A stretch of DNA of 64,000 nucleotides, from contig JALCME010000004.1 in assembly GCA_022648295.1 (NCBI GenBank), positions 124,001-188,000 on the forward strand, in the 5' to 3' direction. The notes beneath the pieces are model-generated. The model saw only the letters and a list, made by a program, of their open reading frames with translations, searched no databases and was not told where the DNA came from. The translations under genes were made by a program, and so were the position numbers. Of this stretch, positions 36,173-44,939 are shown in pieces. The stretch's first letter is position 1. Every line of letters starts with the position of its first letter. The stretch comes from Bacteroides sp. (GTDB lineage: Bacteria; Bacteroidota; Bacteroidia; Bacteroidales; Bacteroidaceae).

Positions 36173-37051
36173 TCAGGGATTCTGCTCTTTTCGGAAAGAA
36201 GACGGAGTTTGCCCCGCTTCAGACTTAAACCACCTAATAAAATAAGAAGTGTCAATAAAACCTAACTCCAAGGCAATATCAGAAATAGACAAATCTGTAG
36301 AAGCAAGAAATCGCCGGCTTTCCGTCATTAGTTGACGAGAAATATATCTTTTTGCATTAGTTCCTAAAAAAGATTTGGATAAATCATTTAAGTGTCCCGC
36401 TGAGATATGAAGTGCATCAGCATAGAACAGCACAGCATGTTCCTGCTTAAACTTTGCTGATACTAAATTAACAAAGCCACGGATATGCCGGTTTGTTTCG
36501 GTACAATTTTGTACCGGTTCAGCCATTTTGAATTTTCGATTTAACAAAATAAGTACTTGAAATAATAACGCCCGCAAAATATGTTCATCATTATTCTTAA
36601 AAGACTTCACTTCCTCCTCAATTTCCCGACAAAGTTCAATAAGGTGTAACGAATCCGCCTCATTTAACTTTAAAGAATAGTCTTCCAAATTATAATTAAA
36701 GTAACTCAACCTATCAAGAAACTTGGGATCACTCAAAAAAGAAGCGAGAAAAGCCTTTTCAAAAATAAGCACGTATCCTTTTGGTACTTTATTGAAATTC
36801 CATTTTCTGATTTGCCCCGGCAAAGAAAAGACAACAAGCCCTTTTTTTAATTCGTAGACTCTCTCATTCAATACAAATTGTCCCTCACCCTCTGTAATCA
36901 ATGTTATATCGAAATAAGATAAATAATGAGATTGAGTCGAACGAATGTATTGTTCCAGCGTTTCCAACCGAATCAAATCTATCAAAAGGTTCTTCCCGTA
37001 CTTCGTTTTATAAAAATCAAACCTGTCACTCTTTAGTTTCAATGCCTCCAA
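36173..37051 (-). CDS. AraC-family transcriptional regulator
   Basis: A 292-residue regulator with an N-terminal cupin-type effector domain (about 25-150, FDITLITEGEGQFVLNERVY) and a C-terminal AraC/XylS double helix-turn-helix (about 195-290, LHISAGHLNDLSKSFLGTNA and ISDIALELGFIDTSYFIRWF). It is divergent from the small cupin gene at 37281, sharing a 229-bp spacer, so control of that gene and of itself is likely. The effector is unknown. A TATATTTG element at 37114-37121 fits its promoter. Confidence 0.88.
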   Translation of the reverse strand: MEALKLKSDRFDFYKTKYGKNLLIDLIRLETLEQYIRSTQSHYLSYFDITLITEGEGQFVLNERVYELKKGLVVFSLPGQIRKWNFNKVPKGYVLIFEKAFLASFLSDPKFLDRLSYFNYNLEDYSLKLNEADSLHLIELCREIEEEVKSFKNNDEHILRALLFQVLILLNRKFKMAEPVQNCTETNRHIRGFVNLVSAKFKQEHAVLFYADALHISAGHLNDLSKSFLGTNAKRYISRQLMTESRRFLASTDLSISDIALELGFIDTSYFIRWFKSEAGQTPSSFRKEQNP

Positions 37052-37113
37052 TAACTATTTCTGATTATTTTATTTACACTAACTCCTTTATAGAAGTCTT
37101 TTCAAATAGGAGA

Positions 37114-37121
37114 CAAATATA
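37114..37121 (-). promoter_or_regulatory. Putative -7 element of the AraC gene
   Basis: The minus strand reads TATATTTG, a match to TAnnTTTG, 63 bp before the ATG. No exact -33 element is present. Confidence 0.4.
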
Positions 37122-37191
37122 AAGTAAAAAAATCAGAGATGTAACACAATAAGTGACTATAAGTGAAAGTCATAAGTTAAAAGCTCTCATT

Positions 37192-37224
37192 TTTGAGAAT
37201 GGTATACCCTATTTAGTATCTTTG
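37192..37224 (+). promoter_or_regulatory. Bacteroides-type promoter of the cupin gene
   Basis: TTTG at 37192-37195 and TATCTTTG at 37217-37224 are spaced by 21 bp and match the Bacteroides consensus. The ATG follows 56 bp downstream, leaving a leader of about 50 nt. Confidence 0.65.
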
Positions 37225-37280
37225 CAAAGAACAAACGGTAAAAGAAATTTGCCCAATCAATGATTTTAAATTAAACAACA

Positions 37281-37733
37281 ATGAAAAAGCCGGAATGTAT
37301 TTCAGAGAACGCCAATTACACAGCAGTGAGTATCGGACGGTTAGATCAATTGAACGATTATGCGTTAATTCATCCTAAGACGGGAGAAGAAATCCGCGGA
37401 AAAGTATTCTTAAAAGATGCAACTAGAGCTACAGCAACAGAAATATCCTTTACCACCATTCCTCCGCATAGTGAACTCCCTTACTTCCACATTCACACTA
37501 AAGATGAAGAAACTTATATCATACTTAAAGGGAGCGGCTATTATCAAGTTGATGAAGATTTCTTCCCTATCTCCGAAGGTAGTGTTATACGTGTGGCACC
37601 ACAAGGCAAAAGAGGACTTTGCAACACATCAGATGATCCACTGATTTATATCTGCATCCAAGCCAAAGAAAACTCACTGGAGAAATATACTACAGAAGAC
37701 GGCAAACGGGTGAAATGTGAGCCAAAATGGTAA
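37281..37733 (+). CDS. Small cupin-domain protein
   Basis: A 150-residue cytosolic protein with one cupin_2 barrel (about 55-130). The metal-binding motifs are visible: HSELPYFHIHTKDEETYIIL gives two His and a Glu, and ISEGSVIRVAPQGKRGLCN is the second cupin motif, with Gly in place of the usual His ligand. The function of such single-domain cupins cannot be predicted. It is divergent from the AraC gene and meets the SGNH gene tail to tail with about one base between stops, leaving no room for separate terminators. Confidence 0.85.
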   Translation: MKKPECISENANYTAVSIGRLDQLNDYALIHPKTGEEIRGKVFLKDATRATATEISFTTIPPHSELPYFHIHTKDEETYIILKGSGYYQVDEDFFPISEGSVIRVAPQGKRGLCNTSDDPLIYICIQAKENSLEKYTTEDGKRVKCEPKW

Positions 37734-37734
37734 A

Positions 37735-38598
37735 TCAGAAATAATTATTACGGATTTCTTTGGCTATATACCTCCCCATTAGGCATTGTCCTTCCACATC
37801 GGGGTGCAGTCCATCTTTCAGATAACGGCCCCGATTAGAGGTTTGCTCAAATTTCTCGCTAATACTGCTGTTAGCATAGCAATCAATTAACTGTACGGAA
37901 AGGGCACGACAGATAATACGTAGAATTTTAATCTGATGAAGATTACGTTCGTTATGTTCCACATTTCCGGTTTGTATAGGAGTGCAAACAAAAACACGAC
38001 ATTTGGGATAATGCTCTAATATAGTCTGAATAGACCAACGCGCACCCCCAGCCATAGTAGTAACATCTACCTTTTCTAAAGTTTTACCTTTCAGCGCCTC
38101 TTCAGCTGATCCTAAATTAGTATCATTAGTACCCATAGCAAAGACAAAAACATCAGGCACAGGATATCGCCCACTATCTACATCAGCAATAAAGTGCAGA
38201 ATATGGACTTTCGACACATTATTATGACGTTTTTGAAGTTCTAATTTGTCAGTGGTTGGTTTCCAACCATTAGATATACCAGAAAAACCCATACTCCCAT
38301 AATCCTGTGTATCAGAATAACATGCCCACGTAGCAGAACCAACAGCAACGTTGTGATGAGTAGCAAAACCTAACAGGTCAACAACTGTACGTGACCATTG
38401 CTCACCAGCTGTTATACTATTTCCATCACAGCCGAAATTTAAATGAGTAAAGTCCGGATATATTCCATTCCATATTCCAAGATCAGTTTTCTCCACATTT
38501 TTTTTCCCGTCAACAACGGGCAATGTCTGGGCTTGCATGACACACCCACATAAGAATGTGACAACTAAAAAAAACATTCTACTTTTTCCCATCTTCAT
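37735..38598 (-). CDS. SGNH/GDSL-family esterase, secreted (1)
   Basis: A 287-residue secreted hydrolase with a signal peptide ending near CVMQAQ. Block I is FGCDGNSITAGEQW with the nucleophile S61, block III is FVFAMGTNDTNLG (Asn of the oxyanion hole), and block V is DGLHPDVEGQ with D262 and H265. The fold acts on acetyl or other esters of glycans. It is the last gene of the long mannan operon, 46 bp after the epimerase, so removal of acetyl groups from mannan is a reasonable inference. It is only distantly similar to the second SGNH gene of the operon. Confidence 0.85.
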   Translation of the reverse strand: MKMGKSRMFFLVVTFLCGCVMQAQTLPVVDGKKNVEKTDLGIWNGIYPDFTHLNFGCDGNSITAGEQWSRTVVDLLGFATHHNVAVGSATWACYSDTQDYGSMGFSGISNGWKPTTDKLELQKRHNNVSKVHILHFIADVDSGRYPVPDVFVFAMGTNDTNLGSAEEALKGKTLEKVDVTTMAGGARWSIQTILEHYPKCRVFVCTPIQTGNVEHNERNLHQIKILRIICRALSVQLIDCYANSSISEKFEQTSNRGRYLKDGLHPDVEGQCLMGRYIAKEIRNNYF

Positions 38599-38644
38599 TA
38601 TTTTACTCTATCAATTCCAACCTCAATGCTAAGTAACTCCTCTT

Positions 38645-39853
38645 TCAAAAGTTCCGTTCCATAATTTCCATACACATACGCCCGTTATGATAAGGGCATT
38701 TCCAAAACCCAGCCTTATCATCGGTCAAATTCACCTTTCCATCTTCAAAGGTACTCCAATACCACTCACCGTGTTGATAATCAACTAACTTCTCTTTGAT
38801 AAACATCCAACAACGAAGAGCTTTATCAAGAGCTTTATCATCACCAAAATGCTGATAAAGATCAAGATGACCAACCACATTTTCTGCCTGCACCCACCAA
38901 TGGCGATCGGTATCGGTAAAATTTCGGTCAAAGAATTTCTCATAGACTAAAGCACCTTCCGGGGTCAATCCCTCATCCGCAGCTTCAGCTATTCGTTTCA
39001 CGACTGGCTCCACACGCTTTATCAAACTCTTATCTCCCAAGACCAATGCTGCTTCATGTATCAACCACGAAGCTTCTATATCATGTCCGTATGAAATGAT
39101 ATGATATTTACTATGCCAATCATCATCAAAGAAAAGTTCCAAATGCCCCGTTTGCTCATTATAAATCTTATCAATAAATAACAAGATCAAGTTACGCAGT
39201 TTTTTTGCTAAATGTTCATCTTTCCATACCCGATAAAGGTTTGTATAAGATTCAAGTATATGTAAATGAGTATTCATCGTTTTTCGCTCATTCTCATCTT
39301 TATCACTTAACCGCATATCAGTCATTTCACCCCATTCGCGGGTTAGAGCTTCATAATAGCCATTTTTTACAGTATCAAAACTATGTTGTTCAATACTCTC
39401 AAAAAAATGAATCGCATAAGTTAAGGCTTCAAAATCGTCTGTGGAACGATAGTACTCACTCAAACCATAAATAACAAAACCGATGGCATATATCTGTTTC
39501 TTGGAATCAAGAGGATGTCCCTGATAATCAAGAGACCAGTATACTCCACCATATTCTTTATCATAAAACCGTTCAATAATATACGCTTTCGCCCGAGTAG
39601 CAATCTCCCTATATTCAGGTTTCCCCAACAAACGATAAGCAGCAGAGAATGTCCATAAGATGCGTGCATTTAAAATAGCACCTTTTTCAGCCTCAGGTAT
39701 CAGAACTCCATCTCCAGTAATGCGCCCGTAAAAGCCACCGTACTTCTTATCCTGCATATTTTCTATCCAGTAAGATAAGATGTTTGTTTCCAAAAGATTA
39801 TACACATCTTCCTTTAACTCATTAATCATCATAAGATTATCCTTATCAAGCAA
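38645..39853 (-). CDS. AGE-family epimerase, probable mannobiose/cellobiose 2-epimerase
   Basis: A 402-residue cytosolic enzyme of the N-acylglucosamine 2-epimerase superfamily, (alpha/alpha)6-barrel. Motifs: KYGGFYGRITGDG near the start, YEALTREWGEM, MNTHLHILESYTNLY (H195 region), SYGHDIEASWLIHEA (H257), HWWVQAENVVGHLDLYQ, and the end WKCPYHNGRMCMEIMERNF (H389). The catalytic histidines of cellobiose 2-epimerases fall at equivalent places. With GH26 and GH130 in the same locus the likely reaction is mannobiose to mannosyl-glucose, as in the Bacteroides fragilis mannan pathway. Starts at 39853 or at the internal ATG 39832 are both possible. Confidence 0.88.
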   Translation of the reverse strand: MLDKDNLMMINELKEDVYNLLETNILSYWIENMQDKKYGGFYGRITGDGVLIPEAEKGAILNARILWTFSAAYRLLGKPEYREIATRAKAYIIERFYDKEYGGVYWSLDYQGHPLDSKKQIYAIGFVIYGLSEYYRSTDDFEALTYAIHFFESIEQHSFDTVKNGYYEALTREWGEMTDMRLSDKDENERKTMNTHLHILESYTNLYRVWKDEHLAKKLRNLILLFIDKIYNEQTGHLELFFDDDWHSKYHIISYGHDIEASWLIHEAALVLGDKSLIKRVEPVVKRIAEAADEGLTPEGALVYEKFFDRNFTDTDRHWWVQAENVVGHLDLYQHFGDDKALDKALRCWMFIKEKLVDYQHGEWYWSTFEDGKVNLTDDKAGFWKCPYHNGRMCMEIMERNF

Positions 39854-39941
39854 TAATGCAATATTATATTTCTCTCAGCAGTTTCATCCTATTTGATCTA
39901 TATTTTTTATCAGATAAGCAAAACACAATATATTCAACTAT

Positions 39942-41813
39942 CTATTTCACCGCAAACGCCCGATAAGAATGTGGAGGAATTTTCACAGTGAATCGATTAT
40001 CATTATTTCTATTTCTCATCATCCAAAAACCATGTACTTCAGGAGCTTTATCTTTCATTAATATTTCACCAGTCAATATATCATAAGGCACAAGACTACT
40101 TTCCTTCATAATGATAGTTGCTGTTGTCTCCTGATCAAGGAAGGATTCGAGAATAAAAGAGCCATTATCATACTCAAAAATACATACTTTTGCCGGAGCA
40201 TCCAAACCTACTTTCAAATCCTTATTTAAAGCCTGCCGAAAAGAATTTAGTATATTTATCGGTAGCTCATATAAATCACCAAAATTTTCCGGGATAGTCA
40301 TAATATAAAGATTCCCTTTAGAATAACCTGTCCGTAGTAACATCGGAAAGCCATTCACACCGCCAGAAAGTGGATGTCCTGCACTGGCTAACTCCCAAAC
40401 ATCATTAGTATAATAAGAGATTTTAGGTATCAAGATATCTCGCGTAGTATTTCCCTGTCCAAATTCATTAACAAGAACAAAGCCCGTATTTTTTAATTCA
40501 CAAATTTCTGCAATCTTTTCCGGTATAGCTTTCAATAACCCACTGGTAATAACAACATCACCTCCTCCCGTCAACTGCCGCTTTATTTTCATGAGAATAT
40601 CCTTGTCTGCTGCAGCTTGTTCTGTGAGCAATACAACTTTCTTATCTGTTGGAAATTCAGGCACCATATCAATTGGAATTCCAACCATTCCCAAAAAATT
40701 ATGCAAAAAATCTTCACCTAACGAATTATAAGGTTTATAAGATACAACTCCAACAGGTTTACCCAATTTATATACAAATTTATCGAGACTTTCCAAAGAC
40801 CACCCTGCAGCACGCGCAATAGTTTTAGGATTCACCAATTTTCCTTTGCTATTTTTGATAGGTTTCATCATTTCATTCCATCGAAAACTTGTTATATATT
40901 TATCTTGCCAAGGAGTGCAGAACTTATTAAGTAAAGGTATACTCATTAATTGAAGATAATCAAATAAAATGATTTCAGGTGCTTTAGCGAACATTGTCAG
41001 CCACAATTGTTCTACATACCTATCCATACCCATACTTAAGCCTCCACTGTCCACCCAGCCACCAAAATTACGCTCCGGTGAAATGTTCTCAAAATAACGA
41101 AAAATGTTGTAACCTTCATATTGCTGAATATGTTGGGCACTCTCTGGATCGCGAGTTTCAGTCCCAGTCCATACACCATCAAATATCTTCGGCCCTTGAT
41201 TCAAATCAAAGCCCAACCCTTGAAAATGATCATACCAATTAGGATATTTGATAAAGATCTTTACATTTGGATTTACTCTTCTGGCAGCAGCAACAACTAA
41301 ATTCCTCCCCGCATCGGCCATCAAACTATCTCGATATTGTGTCCACGAACGTTTGCCTTTAGCTTGAATCTCCTCATCCGTTTTACTATTTATGAAAAAG
41401 AAATCATCAAGGATTATGCAATCAAAATGCTTCGCAGTATGTTCCGCGATTTCCTGTACCTTCTTGCGATGTTCGGGATTACTATAGCTAAAAGTTTCAA
41501 AATTATTCATTTCATTAATGGTGTAAGTAATTCCTCCACAAGTTTCCACACCACGACTTTGAAAAAAATTTTTAGCTTTCTCCAAGGTTTCATCCGAGAC
41601 GATTTTCAAATCACGATGCGTTTCTAAATAAATCCTATCCACCTTTACTTGGGACGAAATAATATTCCAAGTGGAATCAAGCCAGTGTAAGTTACTCATT
41701 TTTTCTACCTCATAAGCACGAGCATAAACTGACACTTTAAAGCTTCTATAACTTCCAGCTTGTAAACTAATCCAAGTTACCAGCAACAATGCTGTCAATA
41801 TCACTTTTTTCAT
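39942..41813 (-). CDS. Unassigned glycoside hydrolase-like protein with GH42-type three-domain layout
   Basis: A 623-residue secreted protein with signal peptide MKKVILTALLLVTWISLQAG. Residues about 25-320 look like a TIM barrel: KVDRIYLETHRD, FDCIILDDFFFIN (D135, D136), NVKIFIKYPNWYDHF, DGVWTGTETRD (E219) and APEIILFDYLQL. Residues about 350-460 look like the flavodoxin-like trimerisation domain of GH42 enzymes (KPVGVVSYKPYN, QLTGGGDVVITSGLL). The C-terminus ends in a beta-sandwich closing FTVKIPPHSYRAFAVK. I cannot give it a CAZy family; GH164, a Bacteroides beta-mannosidase family with this architecture, is one candidate. Its place in the mannan operon, 12 bp after GH3, argues for action on mannan oligosaccharides. 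Confidence 0.6.
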   Translation of the reverse strand: MKKVILTALLLVTWISLQAGSYRSFKVSVYARAYEVEKMSNLHWLDSTWNIISSQVKVDRIYLETHRDLKIVSDETLEKAKNFFQSRGVETCGGITYTINEMNNFETFSYSNPEHRKKVQEIAEHTAKHFDCIILDDFFFINSKTDEEIQAKGKRSWTQYRDSLMADAGRNLVVAAARRVNPNVKIFIKYPNWYDHFQGLGFDLNQGPKIFDGVWTGTETRDPESAQHIQQYEGYNIFRYFENISPERNFGGWVDSGGLSMGMDRYVEQLWLTMFAKAPEIILFDYLQLMSIPLLNKFCTPWQDKYITSFRWNEMMKPIKNSKGKLVNPKTIARAAGWSLESLDKFVYKLGKPVGVVSYKPYNSLGEDFLHNFLGMVGIPIDMVPEFPTDKKVVLLTEQAAADKDILMKIKRQLTGGGDVVITSGLLKAIPEKIAEICELKNTGFVLVNEFGQGNTTRDILIPKISYYTNDVWELASAGHPLSGGVNGFPMLLRTGYSKGNLYIMTIPENFGDLYELPINILNSFRQALNKDLKVGLDAPAKVCIFEYDNGSFILESFLDQETTATIIMKESSLVPYDILTGEILMKDKAPEVHGFWMMRNRNNDNRFTVKIPPHSYRAFAVK

Positions 41814-41825
41814 AACTCTAAGATA

Positions 41826-44177
41826 TTAATATCCTTTTTCTCTTAAGAAAGATAATTTTGTCTGTGGTTTCAGAACTTCATGCACTTTTTTCATAATAGA
41901 TTTGTTTACTGTAAATATCAATGTTTGCAATATATTCTGCGATGAAATACCAAAAAGTGCCGTATATTGACCTGCATCTGTTTTCCATTGACTATTTTTC
42001 TCATCAAATGATGCCAAACCATACATCGTCACTTTCAATTCCAGAGACTGTGTTTCTCCAGGCTGTAATAAATGAGTCTTAGCAAACGCTTTTAATTCCT
42101 TGGCAGGCTTTGTCAAATCTGATACGTCGGGAGCAGAAACATATAATTGCACCACTTCTTTGCCAGGAACTTTTCCTATATTCGTAACAGGAATAATGAA
42201 TAGATAATTTTCCCCTTCTCGTTTAACTGTTGGTTTTCCGAGACTAAAACTTGTATAAGACAATCCGTAACCAAAAGGATAAGAGACTTCTTTATCAAAA
42301 GAATCAAAATAACGATATCCGACATAGATACCTTCCTCATAACAAGTATAATCCACATTCCGTACTGGATTTTTAGCTTCTTCTTTAGTGAGCGGCACAC
42401 TCATGAAACTGCCTTTACCTGTATAATTAGCATCATATGGAAAATTAGCAGACGAAGCTATATCCATATAATTTATAGGAAACGTTGAAGGCAATTTGCC
42501 AGATGGATTAACTTTTCCACAAAGTACGTCAGCTACAGAGTTTCCTCCTTCCTGCCCAGGTTGCCATGCTAACAAGATCGCATCAGGTTCTTCTTTCCAT
42601 GAAGATGTTTCTATCACGCCACCTATATTTAGTATCACGACCACTTTTTTACCAACAGCATGAAACGCCCTGCAAACCAGAGAAATCAAATGCTTTTCTA
42701 TATCCGAAAGATCAAAATCATTAGGGATCTTACGATCCCTGAACTCACCCGAATTTCGTCCTATAGTAAGTATGCCCACTTCTGCTTCTTCAGCTACTTT
42801 TTTAAGTATATCAACCGAAGGAAGAAAATCCTTATATTGTACATGTATAAACTTAGCCCATGGGTTATTTGAATCAATAGTTTTAGTAAATTCATCATTC
42901 TGTATCTTCATCTGTTCTTTATAAAGAGTATCCACAGCCAAATCATTAACAAAACCAGCATTCATCAGACCGTCTTTCAAAGAAACAGTGTATGCTTCAT
43001 TCACATCTCCACTACCTGTACCACCGGAAATAAAATTGTAAGAAGTCATACCAAATAAAGCTATACTCCTTCTTATAAGAGGTAAAACAGCACCGTCATT
43101 CTTAAGCAACACCATACCTTCAGCTGCTGATTCACGAGCAATTAAAGCATGTGACTTTAAATCCGGTTTATTGGAATACAAATAACCTTTACTCCGTGGA
43201 GCCTTCATAACCAATTCCAACACCCGACGTGCATCTCTATTCACATCATTTTCACTTAGTATACCTGATTTTACAGCCTTAAGTATGGAATCCCTTTGAT
43301 TTGTAGTTCCTGGCATGAGTAGATCATTACCAGCATAGATTTGAGCAGGATTATCAATACCCCCATTCCAATCAGTCATCACTGCACCTTTGAAACCCCA
43401 TTCATTACGCAAAATATCGGTAAGTAATTCCGAGCTTTCAGAAGTATAAACCCCGTTGATTTTGTTATAAGAAGTCATAATAGTCCATGGATACGCTTCA
43501 CGGACTGCTATTTCAAAGCCTTTAAGGTAAATTTCCCTTAAAGCCCGTGACGATATGCGGACATCATCCCCGCCACGATTAGTCTCTTGATTATTAGCAG
43601 CAAAATGTTTTAAAGCCGTACCCACTCCATTATACTGTATACCTCGTACCATAGCAGCTGCGATTTTCCCTGTAAGTAACGGATCCTCTGAGTAATATTC
43701 AAAGTTACGTCCACATAGAGGATTACGCTGTATATTTATAGCGGGACCGAGAAGAACATCCACACCGTATTCGTGCACTTCATTTCCCATAGCTTTTCCT
43801 ACACTCTCCACAAGTTCCGTATTCCAAGTAGAGGATAAGAGAGTGCCTACAGGAAATGCAGTACAATAATAAGTAGAAGTACTATCTCCTTGACGAATAG
43901 GCTGTATTCTTAACCCGGCTGGTCCATCAGCTAACACTATAGGAGGTATATTCAAACGTCCTATAGGTTGTGTAGTCCCTGCCGCACCGGGCACTATTCC
44001 CATAGTTTTACTCACTATAGAGTTTAAACCTTCCCCTTGACGTCGTTCTGCACCAACCAAAAGATCAACCTTCTCTTCTATTGTCATCTTCTTTAATAAA
44101 CCATCAGCCTCGCTACCACAGGCCGCCAACATAAAAACCTCTACTACCAACACTATACTTAATCCAACATTTTTCAT
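41826..44177 (-). CDS. GH3 beta-glycosidase lipoprotein
   Basis: A 783-residue GH3 enzyme with lipidated Cys20 (MLAACGSE). The N-terminal barrel has LADGPAGLRIQPI, NIQRNPLCGRNFEYYSEDP, GTALKHFAANNQETNR, and the nucleophile D269 in VMTDWNGG. The second domain (GMVLLKNDGAVLPL, AWQPGQEGGNSVADVLCGK) and a C-terminal fibronectin-III-like domain (YPFGYGLSYTSF onward) complete the usual beta-glucosidase layout. In a glucomannan pathway it would remove terminal glucosyl units, periplasmic by its lipoprotein signal. It is 6 bp after the SGNH gene. The exact linkage cannot be read. Confidence 0.93.
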   Translation of the reverse strand: MKNVGLSIVLVVEVFMLAACGSEADGLLKKMTIEEKVDLLVGAERRQGEGLNSIVSKTMGIVPGAAGTTQPIGRLNIPPIVLADGPAGLRIQPIRQGDSTSTYYCTAFPVGTLLSSTWNTELVESVGKAMGNEVHEYGVDVLLGPAINIQRNPLCGRNFEYYSEDPLLTGKIAAAMVRGIQYNGVGTALKHFAANNQETNRGGDDVRISSRALREIYLKGFEIAVREAYPWTIMTSYNKINGVYTSESSELLTDILRNEWGFKGAVMTDWNGGIDNPAQIYAGNDLLMPGTTNQRDSILKAVKSGILSENDVNRDARRVLELVMKAPRSKGYLYSNKPDLKSHALIARESAAEGMVLLKNDGAVLPLIRRSIALFGMTSYNFISGGTGSGDVNEAYTVSLKDGLMNAGFVNDLAVDTLYKEQMKIQNDEFTKTIDSNNPWAKFIHVQYKDFLPSVDILKKVAEEAEVGILTIGRNSGEFRDRKIPNDFDLSDIEKHLISLVCRAFHAVGKKVVVILNIGGVIETSSWKEEPDAILLAWQPGQEGGNSVADVLCGKVNPSGKLPSTFPINYMDIASSANFPYDANYTGKGSFMSVPLTKEEAKNPVRNVDYTCYEEGIYVGYRYFDSFDKEVSYPFGYGLSYTSFSLGKPTVKREGENYLFIIPVTNIGKVPGKEVVQLYVSAPDVSDLTKPAKELKAFAKTHLLQPGETQSLELKVTMYGLASFDEKNSQWKTDAGQYTALFGISSQNILQTLIFTVNKSIMKKVHEVLKPQTKLSFLREKGY

Positions 44178-44183
44178 AGTTAC

Positions 44184-44882
44184 TTATTTTTTAAGAAGTT
44201 TATCAATAGCTTTTTTTACGGCTTTTTCCATAATAGCATATCCATTTCCATTAACGTGCACACCATCAAGAGTCAATTCTTTAGGAAGTCCTTTACTACC
44301 ATCATCATCAACCAACAACGAATAATAATCTACATACACATATCCATGCTTAGTGCAATATTCTTTAATAGCACTATTCAACTGATCGATTTTAACTGGT
44401 ACAGCCCTAATCTCTTTTCTCCATGGAATGATGGCTGCAGGAAGTACAGACGTGAGTATAACTTTAATACCATTAGCTACAGCTATTTCAGTCATAGACT
44501 GGATATTACCAAAGGTGAAATCAAAGCTATACGTACCTGTATTGGTAGCAATATCATTTATGCCACTGTTAATAACAACTATTTGCGGGTGCAAAGCCAC
44601 CACATCCATACGAAACCGTGAGAGCATCTGTGGAGACGTCTGTCCGCCAATGCCACGATTCAAATAACCGTTATCTTTAAAAAAAGTACGCATCCCCCCC
44701 CACATCTGCGTGATAGAATTGCCCATAAATATGACTGTAACGGCTTTATCTTCTGCCTTTATTGTATCGTTATCCATCATATAAAAATTTAAACCAGCCC
44801 ATGCATCCTGATTATTTTGGGCTTTCACTCCCATCACAGCGAAAACAGATAACACGATTAAGATATAACGAATAATTCTCAT
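44184..44882 (-). CDS. SGNH/GDSL-family esterase, secreted (2)
   Basis: A 232-residue secreted esterase with signal peptide ending near GVKAQ. Block I is IFMGNSITQMWGG with S56; GIGGQTSPQML is block II; VINSGINDI is block III; LDGVHVNGNGYAIM is block V with D206 and H209. The layout fits Bacteroides lipase/acylhydrolase proteins that deacetylate plant glycans. It is co-transcribed with the CE7-like and GH3 genes; acetylated glucomannan is the likely substrate by context. Confidence 0.87.
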   Translation of the reverse strand: MRIIRYILIVLSVFAVMGVKAQNNQDAWAGLNFYMMDNDTIKAEDKAVTVIFMGNSITQMWGGMRTFFKDNGYLNRGIGGQTSPQMLSRFRMDVVALHPQIVVINSGINDIATNTGTYSFDFTFGNIQSMTEIAVANGIKVILTSVLPAAIIPWRKEIRAVPVKIDQLNSAIKEYCTKHGYVYVDYYSLLVDDDGSKGLPKELTLDGVHVNGNGYAIMEKAVKKAIDKLLKK

Positions 44883-44939
44883 GATACTACATTTAATTAA
44901 AAGATAATAAAAATAAGGTCCATAATATATATAAAATAA

